Assembly (NCBI GenBank): GCA_024803745.1
Contig: JANJXV010000265.1
Location: forward strand, 186,001 to 250,000
DNA: 64,000 nt
DNA from: Megascapheus bottae
Taxonomy: Eukaryota > Chordata > Mammalia > Rodentia > Geomyidae
Direction: 5' to 3'
Both the position numbers and the translations under genes were made by a program. The notes below the pieces were generated by a model. The model worked only from the letters and a program-made list of their open reading frames with translations. It made no database searches and had not been told where the DNA came from. Below are positions 21,731-32,422 of the stretch, piece by piece (the stretch's first letter is position 1; the number at the start of each line of letters is the position of its first letter).

Positions 21731-24700
21731 TTACATTGTGTACAAATACCACAACTTCTTGATCAACTCATCAGCTGAGGGACATCTGGGTTGGTTCCAT
21801 ATCTTTGCTATGGTGAATAGTGCTGCAATGAACATTGTTGTGCTAGTGGGTTTAGTATGCCCTTGTTTCTGGATTGTTGGGTAAATGCCAAGTAGTGGAA
21901 TTGCTGGGTCATAGGGGCATTCTATGTTTAGCCTTTTGAGGCACTGCCACACTGCTTTCCATAGTGGTTGAACGAGTTTGCACTCCCACCAACAGTGTAG
22001 TAGTGATCCCTCCTGGCCATATCCCCTCCAGCATCTGTTGTCATTCGTTTTCCTGATCCTGGCCATTCTAACTGGAGTTAGGTGGAATCTTAGACTTGTT
22101 TTGATTTGTATTTCTTTTATGACCAGAGATGTGGAGCATTTCTTCATGTGTCTACAGGCCATTTTTGTTTCTTCTTCAGAGAAGACTCTCTTTAAGTCTT
22201 TGGCCCATTTTTAATGGGATGGGTGTTACTTTGGAGGTTAGTTTTGGAGTGATTCAATTTTTTGAGTTGTTGATATATTTTAGATATGAGGCCTTTGTCC
22301 GTTGTTTGGTTGGTGAAGATCTTCTCCCACTCTGTAGGCTTCCTGATTAGTTTACTAGCTATATCCGTTGCCATACAAAAGCTCTGCAGTTTAATGCAGT
22401 CCCACTTATCCAGACTTTCTCTGATTTGTTGTGATTCTTGGTCCTTATTAAGAAAGTTTCGACCTGTGCCAAGGAGGCCTAGTGTATCTCCTATTCCTTC
22501 CTGTAAACTTTTCAGTGTGTCAGCTTTTACCTCCAGGTCTTTGATCCATTTGGAGTTAATTCTAGTGCAAGGTGACAAAGAAGGATCCAACTTTAGTTTT
22601 CTGCAGGTGTTTAACCAGTTCTGCCAGCACAACTTGTTGAAGAGGCTATCTTTGTTCCATTCTATTTTTTTGGCTCCCTGTTCAAAGATTAGGTGGCCAT
22701 AGGTCTGTGGTTTAATATCTGGGTCCGCAGTTCTACTCCATTGGACTTCAGGCCTGTTCTTGTGCCAGTACCAAGCTGTTTTGAGAATTATAGCTCTGTA
22801 ATAGAGTCTTAAGTTTGGAATTGAAATTCCTCCAGCGCTGTTTTTTCTGCTAAGAAGTGTTTTTGCTATACGGGGTCTTTTATTATTCCATATGAAATTT
22901 TGAATTGCCTCTTCTATGTCTTTAAAGAATGACATTGGGATGTTGATGGGTATTACATTGAATTTGTAGATAGCCCTTGGCAAGATTGTCATTTTCACAA
23001 TGTTGATTCTTCCAGTCCAGGAGCATGGGAGGTTTTTCCATTTCCTTAGTTCTGCTTTAATTTCCTTTTTTAAGGTTTTAAAGTTTTCATCTAAACCGTC
23101 CTTTACATTCTTAGTTAAGCTAATTGCTAGGTACTTTATTTTCTTTGAGGCTATTGTGAAAGGAGTTTCTTTCCTGATTATTGCCTCGTTCCTCTCAGTG
23201 TTTTCGTAAAGTAAGGCAGTTGATTTGTGAGGGTTGATTTTATGGCCTGCTACCCTTCCAAAGCTTTGAATCAGCTCACGGAACTTGGGAGTAGAGTCTA
23301 TAGGATTCTTTAAATACAGAATCATGTCATCTGCAAAGAGGGATAGTTTTATTTCCTCTTTCCCTACTTGGATCCCCTTTATGCTTGCTTCTTGCCTTAT
23401 TGCACTGCCTAGGAATTCTAGTACTATGTTAAAAAGGAGTGGAGAGCGTGGGCATCCTTGTCTCGTTCCTGATTTTAGAAGGAATGGCTTTAGATTTTCA
23501 CCATTAATTATAATACTAGCAGTGGGTTTCTCATACACAGCCTTTATTACATTGAGAAATGTTCCATGAATTCCTAGTTTCTCCACATCTTTTAACATAA
23601 AGGGGTTTTGGATCTTGTCAAATGCTTTTCCGCATGTATTGAGACAATCATGTGATTTTTGTCCTTGCTCCTGTTGATGTGTCGAATTATATTAATTGAT
23701 TTGTGTATGTTGAACCAGCTTTGCCTACCTGTGATGAATCCAGTTTGATCATAATGTATAATTTTTTTGATGAGTTGTTGTAGACGAATGGCCAGTATGT
23801 TGTTGAGAAGTTTGGCATCGATGTTCATCAAAGAAATGGGTCTATAGTTCTCTTTCTTTGATGAATCTCTGTCTGGTTTGGGGATGAGGGATATACTGGC
23901 TTCACAGAATGAGTTTGGTAAAGAACCTTCATTTTCAATTTCGTTGAAGAGCTTGAGGAGTATTGGTGTGAGCTCTGCTTTGAAGACCTTATAGAATTCA
24001 GCTGTGAATCCATCTGGCCCTGGGCTCTTTTTAAGTGGAAGTTGTCTAATTTCCATTTCTATTTCAGAGCTTGAAATAGGCCTGTTGAGTTGGGTTAGCT
24101 CTTCTTGGTTCAGTGTGGGTATGTTAATATTGTCTAGGAATTCATCCATTTCTTCTAGATTCTCAAATTTGTTGGCGTAAAGGTTTGAGAAGTATTCCCT
24201 CATGATATTCTGGATCTTGGTAATTTCTGTCGTGATATTACCATTTTCATCTGCGATTTTGTTCATTTCGATATGCTCTCTTCTTTTTTTTGGTAAGATT
24301 TGCTAAGGGCTTGTCAATTTTGTTAATTCTTTCAAAGAACCAACTCCTTGTTTTGTTGATTCTTTCTATAGTTTTTTTTATTCCAAATCATTTATTTCTG
24401 CTTTGATTTTAATAATTTGCTTTCTCCTAATGGGTTTAGGGTTGGTTTGTTGCTCTTTTTCCAGGAGGTTAAGGTGAGACATTAACTAGTTGGTTTGCCA
24501 TTTTTCCAACTTGCTGTTGTAGGCACTCAGCGCTATAAATTTTCCTCTGAGTACTGCCTTTGTTGTGTCCCTAAGGAGTTGATATTTGTGTGCTCCTTAT
24601 TGTTAAATTTCATAAACAGTTGGATATCTGTTCTGATCTCTTCGATTACCCATTGTTTTGGATTCAACAATATGTTGTTCAGTCTCCATGAGTTACAGGG

Positions 24701-25387
24701 ATTTCGTTGGTGGAGATGTGTGTTCAGCTCCAATTTGATGCCTTTATGGTCTGAGAGTGTGCATGGAATAATTTCAGTGTTTCTGAATCTGTCCAGGTTT
24801 GCTTTATGGCCTAAGATGTGGTCTATTTTGGAAAATGTTCCATGTGCTGCTGAGAAAAACGTATATTGTGGTGTTACTGGGTGGAATATTCTGCAGATGT
24901 CTGTTAGATCTAGTTGGTCTATATAGTTGTTCAGTTCCAAGGTTTCTCTGTTGAGTTTTTGCCTTGTTGATCTGTCCATAGGTGAGAGTGGTGTGTTGAA
25001 CTCACCAACAATCACTGTATTTCGATCTATGTATGGTTTCAGTGTAAGTAAAGTTTGCTTGATGAAGTTTGGAGCTCCGGGATTGGGTGTGTAAATGTTT
25101 AGGATCGTTATGTCTTCCTGGAGGAAAGATCCCTTTAGTAGTATGTAGTAACCTTTTTTGTCTTTTCTTACTAATTTTAGTTTGAAGTCTATTGTATCTG
25201 ATATGAGGATGGCAACTCCAGCCTGTTTATGGGGGCAGTTAGCTTGACAGAGTTTATTCCAACCTCTCACTTTCAAAAGATGATTGTTTTTGGGTAAGAT
25301 GTGTCTCTTGAAGACAACAGAACGATGACTCTTGCTTTTTGATCCAACTAGACAGCCTATGCCGTTTAATTGGAGAGTTAAGTCCAT
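21731..25387 (-). pseudogene. L1 ORF2 (endonuclease-reverse transcriptase), broken
   Basis: ORF2p nicks target DNA and reverse-transcribes L1 RNA. Four frames cover it. 24,533-25,387 is endonuclease, with its very N-terminus out of frame. 23,592-24,266 is the start of reverse transcriptase ([17 protein letters not shown]). 22,192-23,598 (468 codons) holds reverse transcriptase with FADDMILYL and the following region. 21,731-22,162 is the C-terminus with a [18 protein letters not shown] block, where the second cysteine of copy 2's CWRGCGQ is Tyr. A missing C near 23,628 breaks the frame between the middle pieces, and one base missing near 22,210 breaks the C-terminus. Confidence 0.9.
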
Positions 25388-25664
25388 TGATATTGCGAGT
25401 TAGGATTGAGAGATATTTATTAGTTCCTACCATTTTGAAAAGCTTTTACTAGGGCCTGTGTCTTGACAGTTCTTGTGGTCCTTAGATGGTATGCTTTTTA
25501 GGTGCCATTTCTTTCCCTGTATTTCATTTATTTTGTTTTTCTATGTATAGAGCATCGTTGAGAATTCTCTGTATTGTTGGTTTTGTTTCGACATATTGTT
25601 GCAGCTTTTCCCTGGAATGGAATGTTTTTATTGTTCCCTCAGTTATGAATGAGAACTTAGCTGG

Positions 25665-26669
25665 CTACAGTATTCTTAGTTGGTAGGTATTTGATTTAAG
25701 GGCATGACATATATGCTTCCAGTCACTTCGTGCTTGCATGGTCTCTGCTGAGAAATCTGGGGTTATTCTGATTGGTTTGCTTTTGTAGGTTACTGATCCC
25801 TTTTCCCTGGCTGCCTTTAGGATCTTTCCTTTCGTTTCTATTGATCCAGTTCGGATCACAATGTGGCGGTGGGATGTTCTTTTCTGGTCAGGTCTGTTTG
25901 GGGTTCTAAAAGCTTCTCGTATGTGGATGGGCCTGCCCTTCTGGATATTTGGGAAATTCTCTGAGATGATTCCCTGAAGTATATTTCCAATACCATTGAC
26001 CTCTTTCTCCACGCCCTCCTCAATACCAACTAGCCTTAAATTAGGCTTCCTAATTGTATCTTGGACCTCCTGAAGCGCTCTCTCATATTTCCTAGATTTG
26101 GATTGACTCATTTTCTGTTCTTCCTCTATAATACCTAAATTATCTTCAGCCACGGAAATTCTCTCCTCTGCATTGTCTAACCTGCTATCAAAGCTATCTT
26201 CTTTATTTTTCATCTCCCTTGCTTCTAATTGCTCACTTTTAATGCCTTGCATCTCTTGTTTTAGATCATGTATGGATTTCTTTATCTCCACGATTTCCTT
26301 TTGAGTGGTTAGCTCAGTAGCTTTATTTTCTTTGGACATTTGCTGGAGTTTGGTCACGTTTTTATTTGTGGATTCTATGAATTCATCCATCTTTCTTTGA
26401 AAAACCTTTATTATGGCCTCCTTTATGGCTTCTTCTTTTTCACTTATCACCTTGTTTTTGCTTTCCTCTTGTTCAGGTATGGCTTCCTCCATTATCTCTT
26501 TCTTTATATTTTCACATTTTCCATTAAGGATGTTTATCAATTGCATTTGTGTAGCACTTGCAAGACTCTCCTCTAGGTTTGCCAGTGACTGTTCCATTGT
26601 CTGTTTATATTGGGTGGGGGATGTTGTTTCTTGATTTGACATTTTTCTTGAGTTTCTTGTTCTGCCCAT
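25665..26669 (-). CDS. L1 ORF1 protein, intact frame of 334 codons
   Basis: ORF1p is the trimeric RNA-binding chaperone of the L1 ribonucleoprotein. The frame starts MGRTRNSRKMSNQ, is rich in Glu/Lys/Gln with heptad-like spacing through about residues 20-190 (coiled coil), then carries an RRM-like part from about residue 205 (RKPNLRLVGIEEG, then NFPNIQKGRP) and a C-terminal domain (RTSHRHIVIRTGS, then RITPDFSAETMQAR) ending QLRIL. It runs from the start to the natural stop without a break, unlike the ORF1 of copies 1, 2 and 4. The matching ORF2 is broken, so this L1 cannot move itself, but ORF1p could still be made if transcribed. Confidence 0.85.
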   Translation of the reverse strand: MGRTRNSRKMSNQETTSPTQYKQTMEQSLANLEESLASATQMQLINILNGKCENIKKEIMEEAIPEQEESKNKVISEKEEAIKEAIIKVFQRKMDEFIESTNKNVTKLQQMSKENKATELTTQKEIVEIKKSIHDLKQEMQGIKSEQLEAREMKNKEDSFDSRLDNAEERISVAEDNLGIIEEEQKMSQSKSRKYERALQEVQDTIRKPNLRLVGIEEGVEKEVNGIGNILQGIISENFPNIQKGRPIHIREAFRTPNRPDQKRTSHRHIVIRTGSIETKGKILKAAREKGSVTYKSKPIRITPDFSAETMQARSDWKHICHALKSNTYQLRIL

Positions 26670-27220
26670 TTGACAATGGGAGCAAGGTTACTACTAAATA
26701 CGATTATAGTTTTTCAGATATAACCAACCTAGACCTCTGTAGCTGGCAGACACTAGATGTTCACAAGTTTTGATTGGTATTATCACTCTTTCTTTTTGTG
26801 CACTTACAGACCAGTCTAATACAACCACTGATAAGCGATTTATACCCAAAACAATAAGCCTCTCAATCCAATCTCTATTGTCTTTAAGTCCCTCTGAGCC
26901 TAGAGAATAATTAACCACCTACATATACAATATTGCTCAACAGCCATCAAGTGTAGATCCGTGCAGTATAAGGGTTGAAAGACGAGAAGAGGTCCAGAGA
27001 TAGAAAAAAAGAATGAGAGAGGTCAGGGGAGGTGCAAGAGGATTAACGTAGGAGTGTAAGAATATTGTAGTAATGAAGAAAAGGTATAGCATAAGGATAA
27101 GTGACCTAAGTTGTTAAGTAGGTAGCATATTTGAGTACAAAGTTTGGAAAGTATTAGAATAAAACTTATGTGTTGCTGCACGACTAGCTCTTAGCCCAAC
27201 TAGTGGCCTCACAGTGGACC

Positions 27221-28601
27221 ATGGGATGGATCTGTTTTTCTTGTCTACGTTGACGGAAAGGGGTATTTCACAAGATGCAGAAGCGAAGATTTCAGAAGCA
27301 AATGCTATGAGTGAATTAGCTCGTAAAAAGCATTTTTATTTTCTTTTATCTTTCTGCCAGTCTTGGGGCTTGAATTCAGGGCCTGAGCACTGTCCTCGGG
27401 TTTTCTCAAGTCTAGCCCTCTGCCACTTGAGCCACAGTGCCACATCTAGATTTTCTATCTATGTGATACTGAGCAATCAAACCCAGACCTTCATGGATGC
27501 TAGGCAAGCACTCTACCACTATGCCAAACTCTCAACCCTGACATAGTAAGTATAAAGTCATCATCATCATCATCATATCCAAATATCCTTTCTCCTACAA
27601 AGAATGAACACATAACTGTGTCTAATGCTTTTTTTTAATTTCACTAATTCTTCTGTGTTTTTCCCTCTTGCATTTTTTACACATGACAGCATAGCTAATC
27701 ATTAGGAAAAAATTGATTAGGATACAGAACCCTAATAATATCCTAGTAGATTGACGTCAAAAATATGTGCAAGATGCCCTGTGTGTTTGACCTAGTGGTA
27801 GAGTACTTGGCTACCAAGCAATAAGCCTCAGGTTTGATTCCTCATTACCACATACATAGAAAACGCTGCAAGTGGTTCTGTGGATCGGTGGGACAGCTAA
27901 AGCCTAAAGAAAGCCCAAGAACAATGTTCACACTCTGAGGTCAAGTCCCAGGACTACCAAAAACAAAAAAAAATTCGACAAGGTGCAAAATGCAGGCAGA
28001 GAAGGCACTGTGAAGCAAATGTTTTGTAAAGGATGAGGGCAATATTGACCCTTAAGTCTGGATCTTACCTAAGAAAGGCTCCTTGAGCCTGAGACCAGAC
28101 TGGTAGTTGGGCCTAGTGGAAGATATTGGGATTGGACAAATAAGGTGTGCTGTATACTACATCCACATGTATATTGTGAGACTGGAGGAGAGATTCAGCC
28201 TCCAGTATGTCTTTGGTGAGGTCTTCTGTGAGCAAGGATCTTTGGTCATTGGGCCCTGAAAGGTGACCCTGCCTCCCTCACAATGGAACAGAATATGGAA
28301 CCCTGGTAACCAAGCCACTGTAACTAACAACCAGCTCAAGCCAGCTCACTTGGCCTGTGGCTCAGGAGGAAGAAAGATGTTGCTGTGCTGTTGCCAAAGG
28401 TCAGGAAACTCGAGTCTCAGGCATGGAAGTTGTGGATGTCTTACACGAAGATGTACATGCTAGATCATTGCCAAGCCACAAATCCAGTATAACAGAACTT
28501 TCTCTAAGAAGAAGGCCAGGAAAGTCCAGGGCAACCAGATGAGGTAAATTTCTAAGAAGAAATGTATTTGACCCCATCATCCTCCCCACACACTAGAACT
28601 T
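27221..28601. repeat. Array flank 3 (complete)
   Basis: Same content as flank 2: a minus-strand SINE (27,350-27,540), a CAT/ATC repeat near 27,558-27,575, a plus-strand SINE (27,780-27,960) and the RALGDS-like N-terminal block at 28,157-28,542 with the same internal stop. Confidence 0.9.
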
Positions 28602-30654
28602 CTTTTTTTTTTCATTTTTTTATTGTAATTAGTAAAAGGGTTAGATGATATTTGCCAGATAAAAGGTGCATTAATTCACATACATTGATACCCTTTCACA
28701 TGTCTTGGTACTCATTTGCCTACAACCCCACACCCCCCACCCGTCTTGGTTTCCTCCCCTTCCTTATCAAATTTCAAATATCCAAATACAAATAAATTCA
28801 ATATATCAGATAACAAAGTGAGATACTATACCAATATGGGATAACCAAGGGACAGCAAAGGAAATGAGAGACAACATAGTACATTAAGGACAACAATCAT
28901 TCATTATATGGCTTTTGTTTCAATATCCTGGAGGTCCTTTCAATTAGCTTCACATTATATGGCCTTATATATGGCCTTTTGCTCTATTGCAAATCTCTGC
29001 TAGTAGAGCCCAAGGTTTCTACTGATTATGACGAATGAGGGAAACCACTGAGCCTAAGTTCCTTTGAGTCTGTCTTACTTCACTTAATATGATTTGTTCT
29101 AAGTCTTTCCATTTCCTAACAAATGGGGCGATGTCATTCTTTCTGGCAGCAGCATAGAATTCCATTGTGTACAAATACCACAACTTGTTGATCCACTCAT
29201 CAACTGAGGGACATCTGGGTTGGTTCCATATCTTTGCTATGGTGAATAGTGCTGCAATGAACATTGTTGTGCTAGTGGGTTTAGTATGCCCTTGTTTCTG
29301 GATTGTTGGGTAAATGCCAAGTAGTGGAATTGCTGGGTCATAGGGGAGTTGTATGTTTAGCCTTTGAAGCACTGCCGCACTGCTTTCCATAGTGGTTGAA
29401 CGAGTTTGCACACCCACCAACAGTGTAGTAGTGATCCCTTCTGGCCACATCCCCTGCAGCATCTGTTGTCATTCGTTTTCCTGATCCTGGCCATTCTAAG
29501 TGGAGTTAGGTGGAATCTTAGACTTGTTTTGATTTGCATTTCTTTTATGACCAGAGATGTTGAGTATTTCTTCATGTGTCTATAGGCCATTTTTGTTTCT
29601 TCTTCAGAGAAGACTCTCTTTATGTCTTTGGCCCATTTTTAATGGGAAGGGTGTTACTTTGGAGGTTAGTTTTGGAGTGATTCAATTTTTTGAATTGTTG
29701 ATATATTTTAGATATGAGGCCTTTGTCCGTTGTTTGGTTGGTGAAGATCTTCTCCCACTCTGTAGGCTTCCTGATTAGTTTACTAGCTATATCCGTTGCC
29801 ATACAAAAGCTCTGCAGTTTAATGCAGTCCCACTTATCCAGCCTTTCTCTGATTTGTTGTGATTCTTGGTCCTTATTAAGAAAGTTTCGACCTGTGCCAA
29901 GGAGGCCTAGTGTATCTCCTATTCCTTACTGTAAATTTTTCAGTGTGTCAGCTTTTACCTCCACGTCTTTGATCCATTTGGAGTAAATTCTAGTGCAAGG
30001 TGACAAAGAAGGATCCAACTTTAGTTTTCTGCAGGTGTTTAACCAGTTCTGCCAGCACAACTTGTTGAAGAGGCTATCTTTCTGCCATTCTATATATTTG
30101 GCTCCCTGGTCAAAGATTAGGTGGCCATAGGTCTGTGGTTTAATATCTGGGTTCGCAGTTCTACTCCATTGGACTTCAGGCCTGTTCTTGTGCCAGTACC
30201 AAGCTGTTTTGAGAATTATAGCTCTGTAATAGTCTTAAGTTTGGAATTGAAATTCCTTCAGCGCTGTTCTTTCTGCTAAGAAGTGTTTTTGCTATACGGG
30301 GTCTTTTATTATTCCATATGAAATTTTGAATTGCCTCTTCTATTTCTTTAAAGAATGACTTTGGGATGTTGATGGGTATTGCATTGAATTGGTAGATAGA
30401 CCTTCGCAATATTGTCATTTTCACAATGTTGATTCTTCCAATCCAGGAGCATGGGAGGTTTTTCCATTTCCTTAGTTCTGCTTTAATTTCCTTTTTTAGG
30501 GTTTTAAAGTTTTCATCTAAACGGTCCTTTACATTCTTAGTTAAGCTAATTGCTAGGTACTTTATTTTCTTTGAGGCTATTGTGAAAGGAGTTTCTTTCC
30601 TGATTATTGCCTCGTTCCTCTCACTGTTGGCGTAAAGGAAGGCAGTTGATTTGT
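28602..30654 (-). mobile_element. L1 copy 4, 3' half (interrupted by provirus)
   Basis: T-rich end at 28,602-28,621, then 3' UTR and ORF2 pieces: 29,019-29,462 and 29,357-29,590 (C-terminus), 29,620-29,802 and 30,176-30,424. Several frame breaks. Continues at 35,896 after the provirus. Confidence 0.92.
30649..30654. repeat. Left target-site duplication of the provirus (atttgt)
   Basis: 'atttgt' directly precedes the left LTR and is repeated at 35,896-35,901 directly after the right LTR. The empty site is seen in L1 copy 3 ('gttgatttgtgaggg'). Six bases is usual for IAP/betaretroviral integrases. Confidence 0.9.
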
Positions 30655-30983
30655 TCTGGGGAGCCGGAGCGGCTGCCAGTTAAACAACCTCTTAGTTCTC
30701 CTTATTTTGTATGTGAATGCAGAGCGTTTGCTCTTTCCTCTGAGTCTGCGCGTATGACGTCAGAGGCCTGACCAATCCCGAGTTGTAAAACGGCCCTGGC
30801 AATGGAGCGACCAATGGCAAAAACCCCGGGTTCCTTGATTGTATGTAAGCAGCTGCATTTCCCTGCCCAAGCCTTTTTCGCTTCCTGCTCCCCCTTCAAT
30901 CAAAAGCTCTCCGATAAAGTATGATTTGAGAAGAATCCTCGAGTGGTGGTCGTTCTTCCTCGCTGGTCGAGGAGCTCGCCGCA
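30655..30983 (+). repeat. 5' LTR
   Basis: Begins 'tctggggagccgg' where the right LTR begins 'tgtgcggagccgg', so the canonical TG end is mutated. Ends in 'gccgca'. A palindromic CRE-type site 'tgacgtca' lies at 30,755-30,762. Confidence 0.92.
30755..30762. promoter_or_regulatory. CRE/ATF-type palindrome tgacgtca in the 5' LTR
   Basis: Perfect 8-base CREB/ATF site, also present in the 3' LTR at 35,666-35,673. Such sites are known activators in IAP LTRs. Activity here is inferred only. Confidence 0.6.
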
Positions 30984-30985
30984 AC

Positions 30986-31003
30986 TGGTGCCGAAACCCG
31001 GGA
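30986..31003 (+). promoter_or_regulatory. Primer binding site for tRNA-Phe
   Basis: The 18 bases 'tggtgccgaaacccggga', two bases after the LTR, are the complement of the 3' end of mammalian tRNA-Phe. This is the primer used by IAP elements. Confidence 0.88.
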
Positions 31004-31076
31004 CCTTGGGAAGACAGGACGACAAGCGAAAAGGCCGAGGAGGATTCAGAACTCGATATACGGAGAGGAGACGTCG

Positions 31077-31082
31077 GTAAGT
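31077..31082 (+). promoter_or_regulatory. Splice donor in the leader (gtaagt)
   Basis: Consensus 'gtaagt' between PBS and gag, at the position where retroviruses splice to make env mRNA. It fits an ancestor that had env. Confidence 0.5.
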
Positions 31083-31111
31083 ATCAGCCTGATCAGCTGA
31101 GATCCCCAGAT

Positions 31112-32116
31112 ATGCTGTTTCTTTGGGTACAATTCTGGGTGCTTGCTGTTGTCCTTCCTTGCTTGCTGCTGGTGTGTTTTTGTTGCATTTGTCTGCGTTG
31201 CGGCAACTCACAGATTGTTAAGAGAGCCAGTAGGACATTGACGAAGCACCAGGATAGTCTCTCCGAGGCAGAATCAAATGGGGAGGAAAAGGGTAGGCCA
31301 AAAAGAAAAGGGAAAGAAAATAAAAAAGGGAGATTTTATGTCAAAGAACAGAGGGTGGACGCACCCTTTCAAAATACCGTGCAGGAGGGAGATAAGGAGG
31401 ACCAAGGCATAAGAACAATGGAGCCGCCCCCAGGGCAGTCTTACCCGGATCCGGGCAGGTTTCAACATTTACAAATAAGGGAGTCTAGAGATGAGGATCT
31501 AAACGATTCAAATGAGGAGTTAAGCAACTCAGATGAGGAAGTGACTAACAATTCAGATGAGGAACAGGACCGGAAAGAGGGAAAAGGCTTGGAGGAGGCG
31601 GCTGCTAGGTATGAGGAGGGAAGGTATGGAGTTCAGCGACCTCTTCTGGCCGGAGTGTCTAAAGGAAATGAACAAGAGAGAGCCATGCCCTCTGCGCCCC
31701 CGCCTTATCCTGTGGCGGCGGGAAAAAGTCATTTCATAAAAGAAAGCACGTGGTCCCGCCTGGCGGCTGCGTTCCCAGTTTTTGAGAACCCAGTTACCCA
31801 GGAGAGGACCTTTGAACCAGTCTCCTATAAACAGTTAAAGGATTTGATGGAGGCAGTACGTAATTATGGAGTTACAGCCAGTTATACCACTGCCTTGCTT
31901 AGAAGACTAACTGTTAATGCTATGACACCTAATGATTGGTATGAGGTCGCACGGACAGTCCTCAATTATGGACAGTTCCTTGACTTCAGGTCTATAGTTA
32001 TGGACAGAGCTCAGGCTCAATATAGAGTAAATGTACAAGAAGGGCGCCCCGAGTGGACCGTGGACATGCTCCTAGGGCAAGGACAATGGGCTGCCTATCA
32101 GACAAATTTCCCCTAG
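31112..32116 (+). pseudogene. gag, truncated (334 codons)
   Basis: Gag builds the viral particle. The first ATG after the leader (31,112) gives a strongly hydrophobic N-terminus, about residues 1-30, rich in Leu, Val and Cys. This resembles the membrane-targeting signal of IAP Gag, which assembles at the endoplasmic reticulum. An acidic Asp/Glu/Ser-rich middle follows, then a combined late-domain motif PSAPPPYP (near 31,690) and a capsid-like segment (AFPVFENP... through QAQYRVN). A TAG at 32,114-32,116 ends it. Codons upstream of 31,112 are open back into the LTR but are non-coding leader. The C-terminal capsid part and nucleocapsid zinc knuckles are absent. Confidence 0.85.
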
Positions 32117-32422
32117 GATGTTTATAAACAAATAAATGAGGTTTTTTGTGTCAGTGCTAAAGAGTTAGTGTGGAGAACTGAAGAAGGCCAACAGGGAACA
32201 ATCCAACCGTTTGTAATCGACGTCCCTGTTAATCTCTGGGGACGGGATGTGCAACAACAATTAAAACTTAAACTGACTAATAATTATTCAGAAGTTAGTC
32301 AAAACATCATGAAACAGCAGGGATATGTTCCAACTCAAGGGCTTGGCAGATGTCTTCAGGGACGCCCAGAACCCGTTGAGCCTGCTCCAAAATTTAATAG
32401 GAAAGGATTGGGTTTTTCCTAG
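32117..32422 (+). pseudogene. Protease C-terminus and G-patch remnant
   Basis: Same frame as gag, directly after its TAG. About 17 codons of capsid-like sequence lead without a gap into the end of a retroviral protease (VNLWGRDV) and then a G-patch (GYVPTQGLGRCLQG, ending FNRKGLGF), as in betaretroviruses. The protease active site and the dUTPase are missing, so an internal deletion joined gag to the end of pro near 32,165-32,180. Stop at 32,420-32,422. Confidence 0.8.
32410..32416 (+). promoter_or_regulatory. -1 ribosomal frameshift heptamer at the pro-pol junction
   Basis: GGGTTTT lies in phase (G|GGT|TTT) just before the pro stop TAG. Pol continues in the -1 frame. It fits the XXXYYYZ rule. 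A downstream pseudoknot was not checked. Confidence 0.65.

Larger units (their letters stand above)
21179..27220 (-). mobile_element. L1 copy 3, about 6.0 kb, the most complete
   Basis: The T-rich end at 21,179-21,196 is the poly(A) tail of a minus-strand L1. The order on the minus strand is 5' UTR (about 27,220-26,670), ORF1 (26,669-25,665), ORF2 (about 25,450-21,731, broken) and 3' UTR. The 5' limit is inferred from where homology to the inverted A segment begins, so it is uncertain by tens of bases. No obvious target-site duplication is visible. Confidence 0.92.

Noticed and set aside
30839..31111. Upstream extension of gag into the 5' LTR and leader
   Set aside because: Open by chance across LTR, primer site and splice donor. 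The first ATG in a retroviral position is 31,112.
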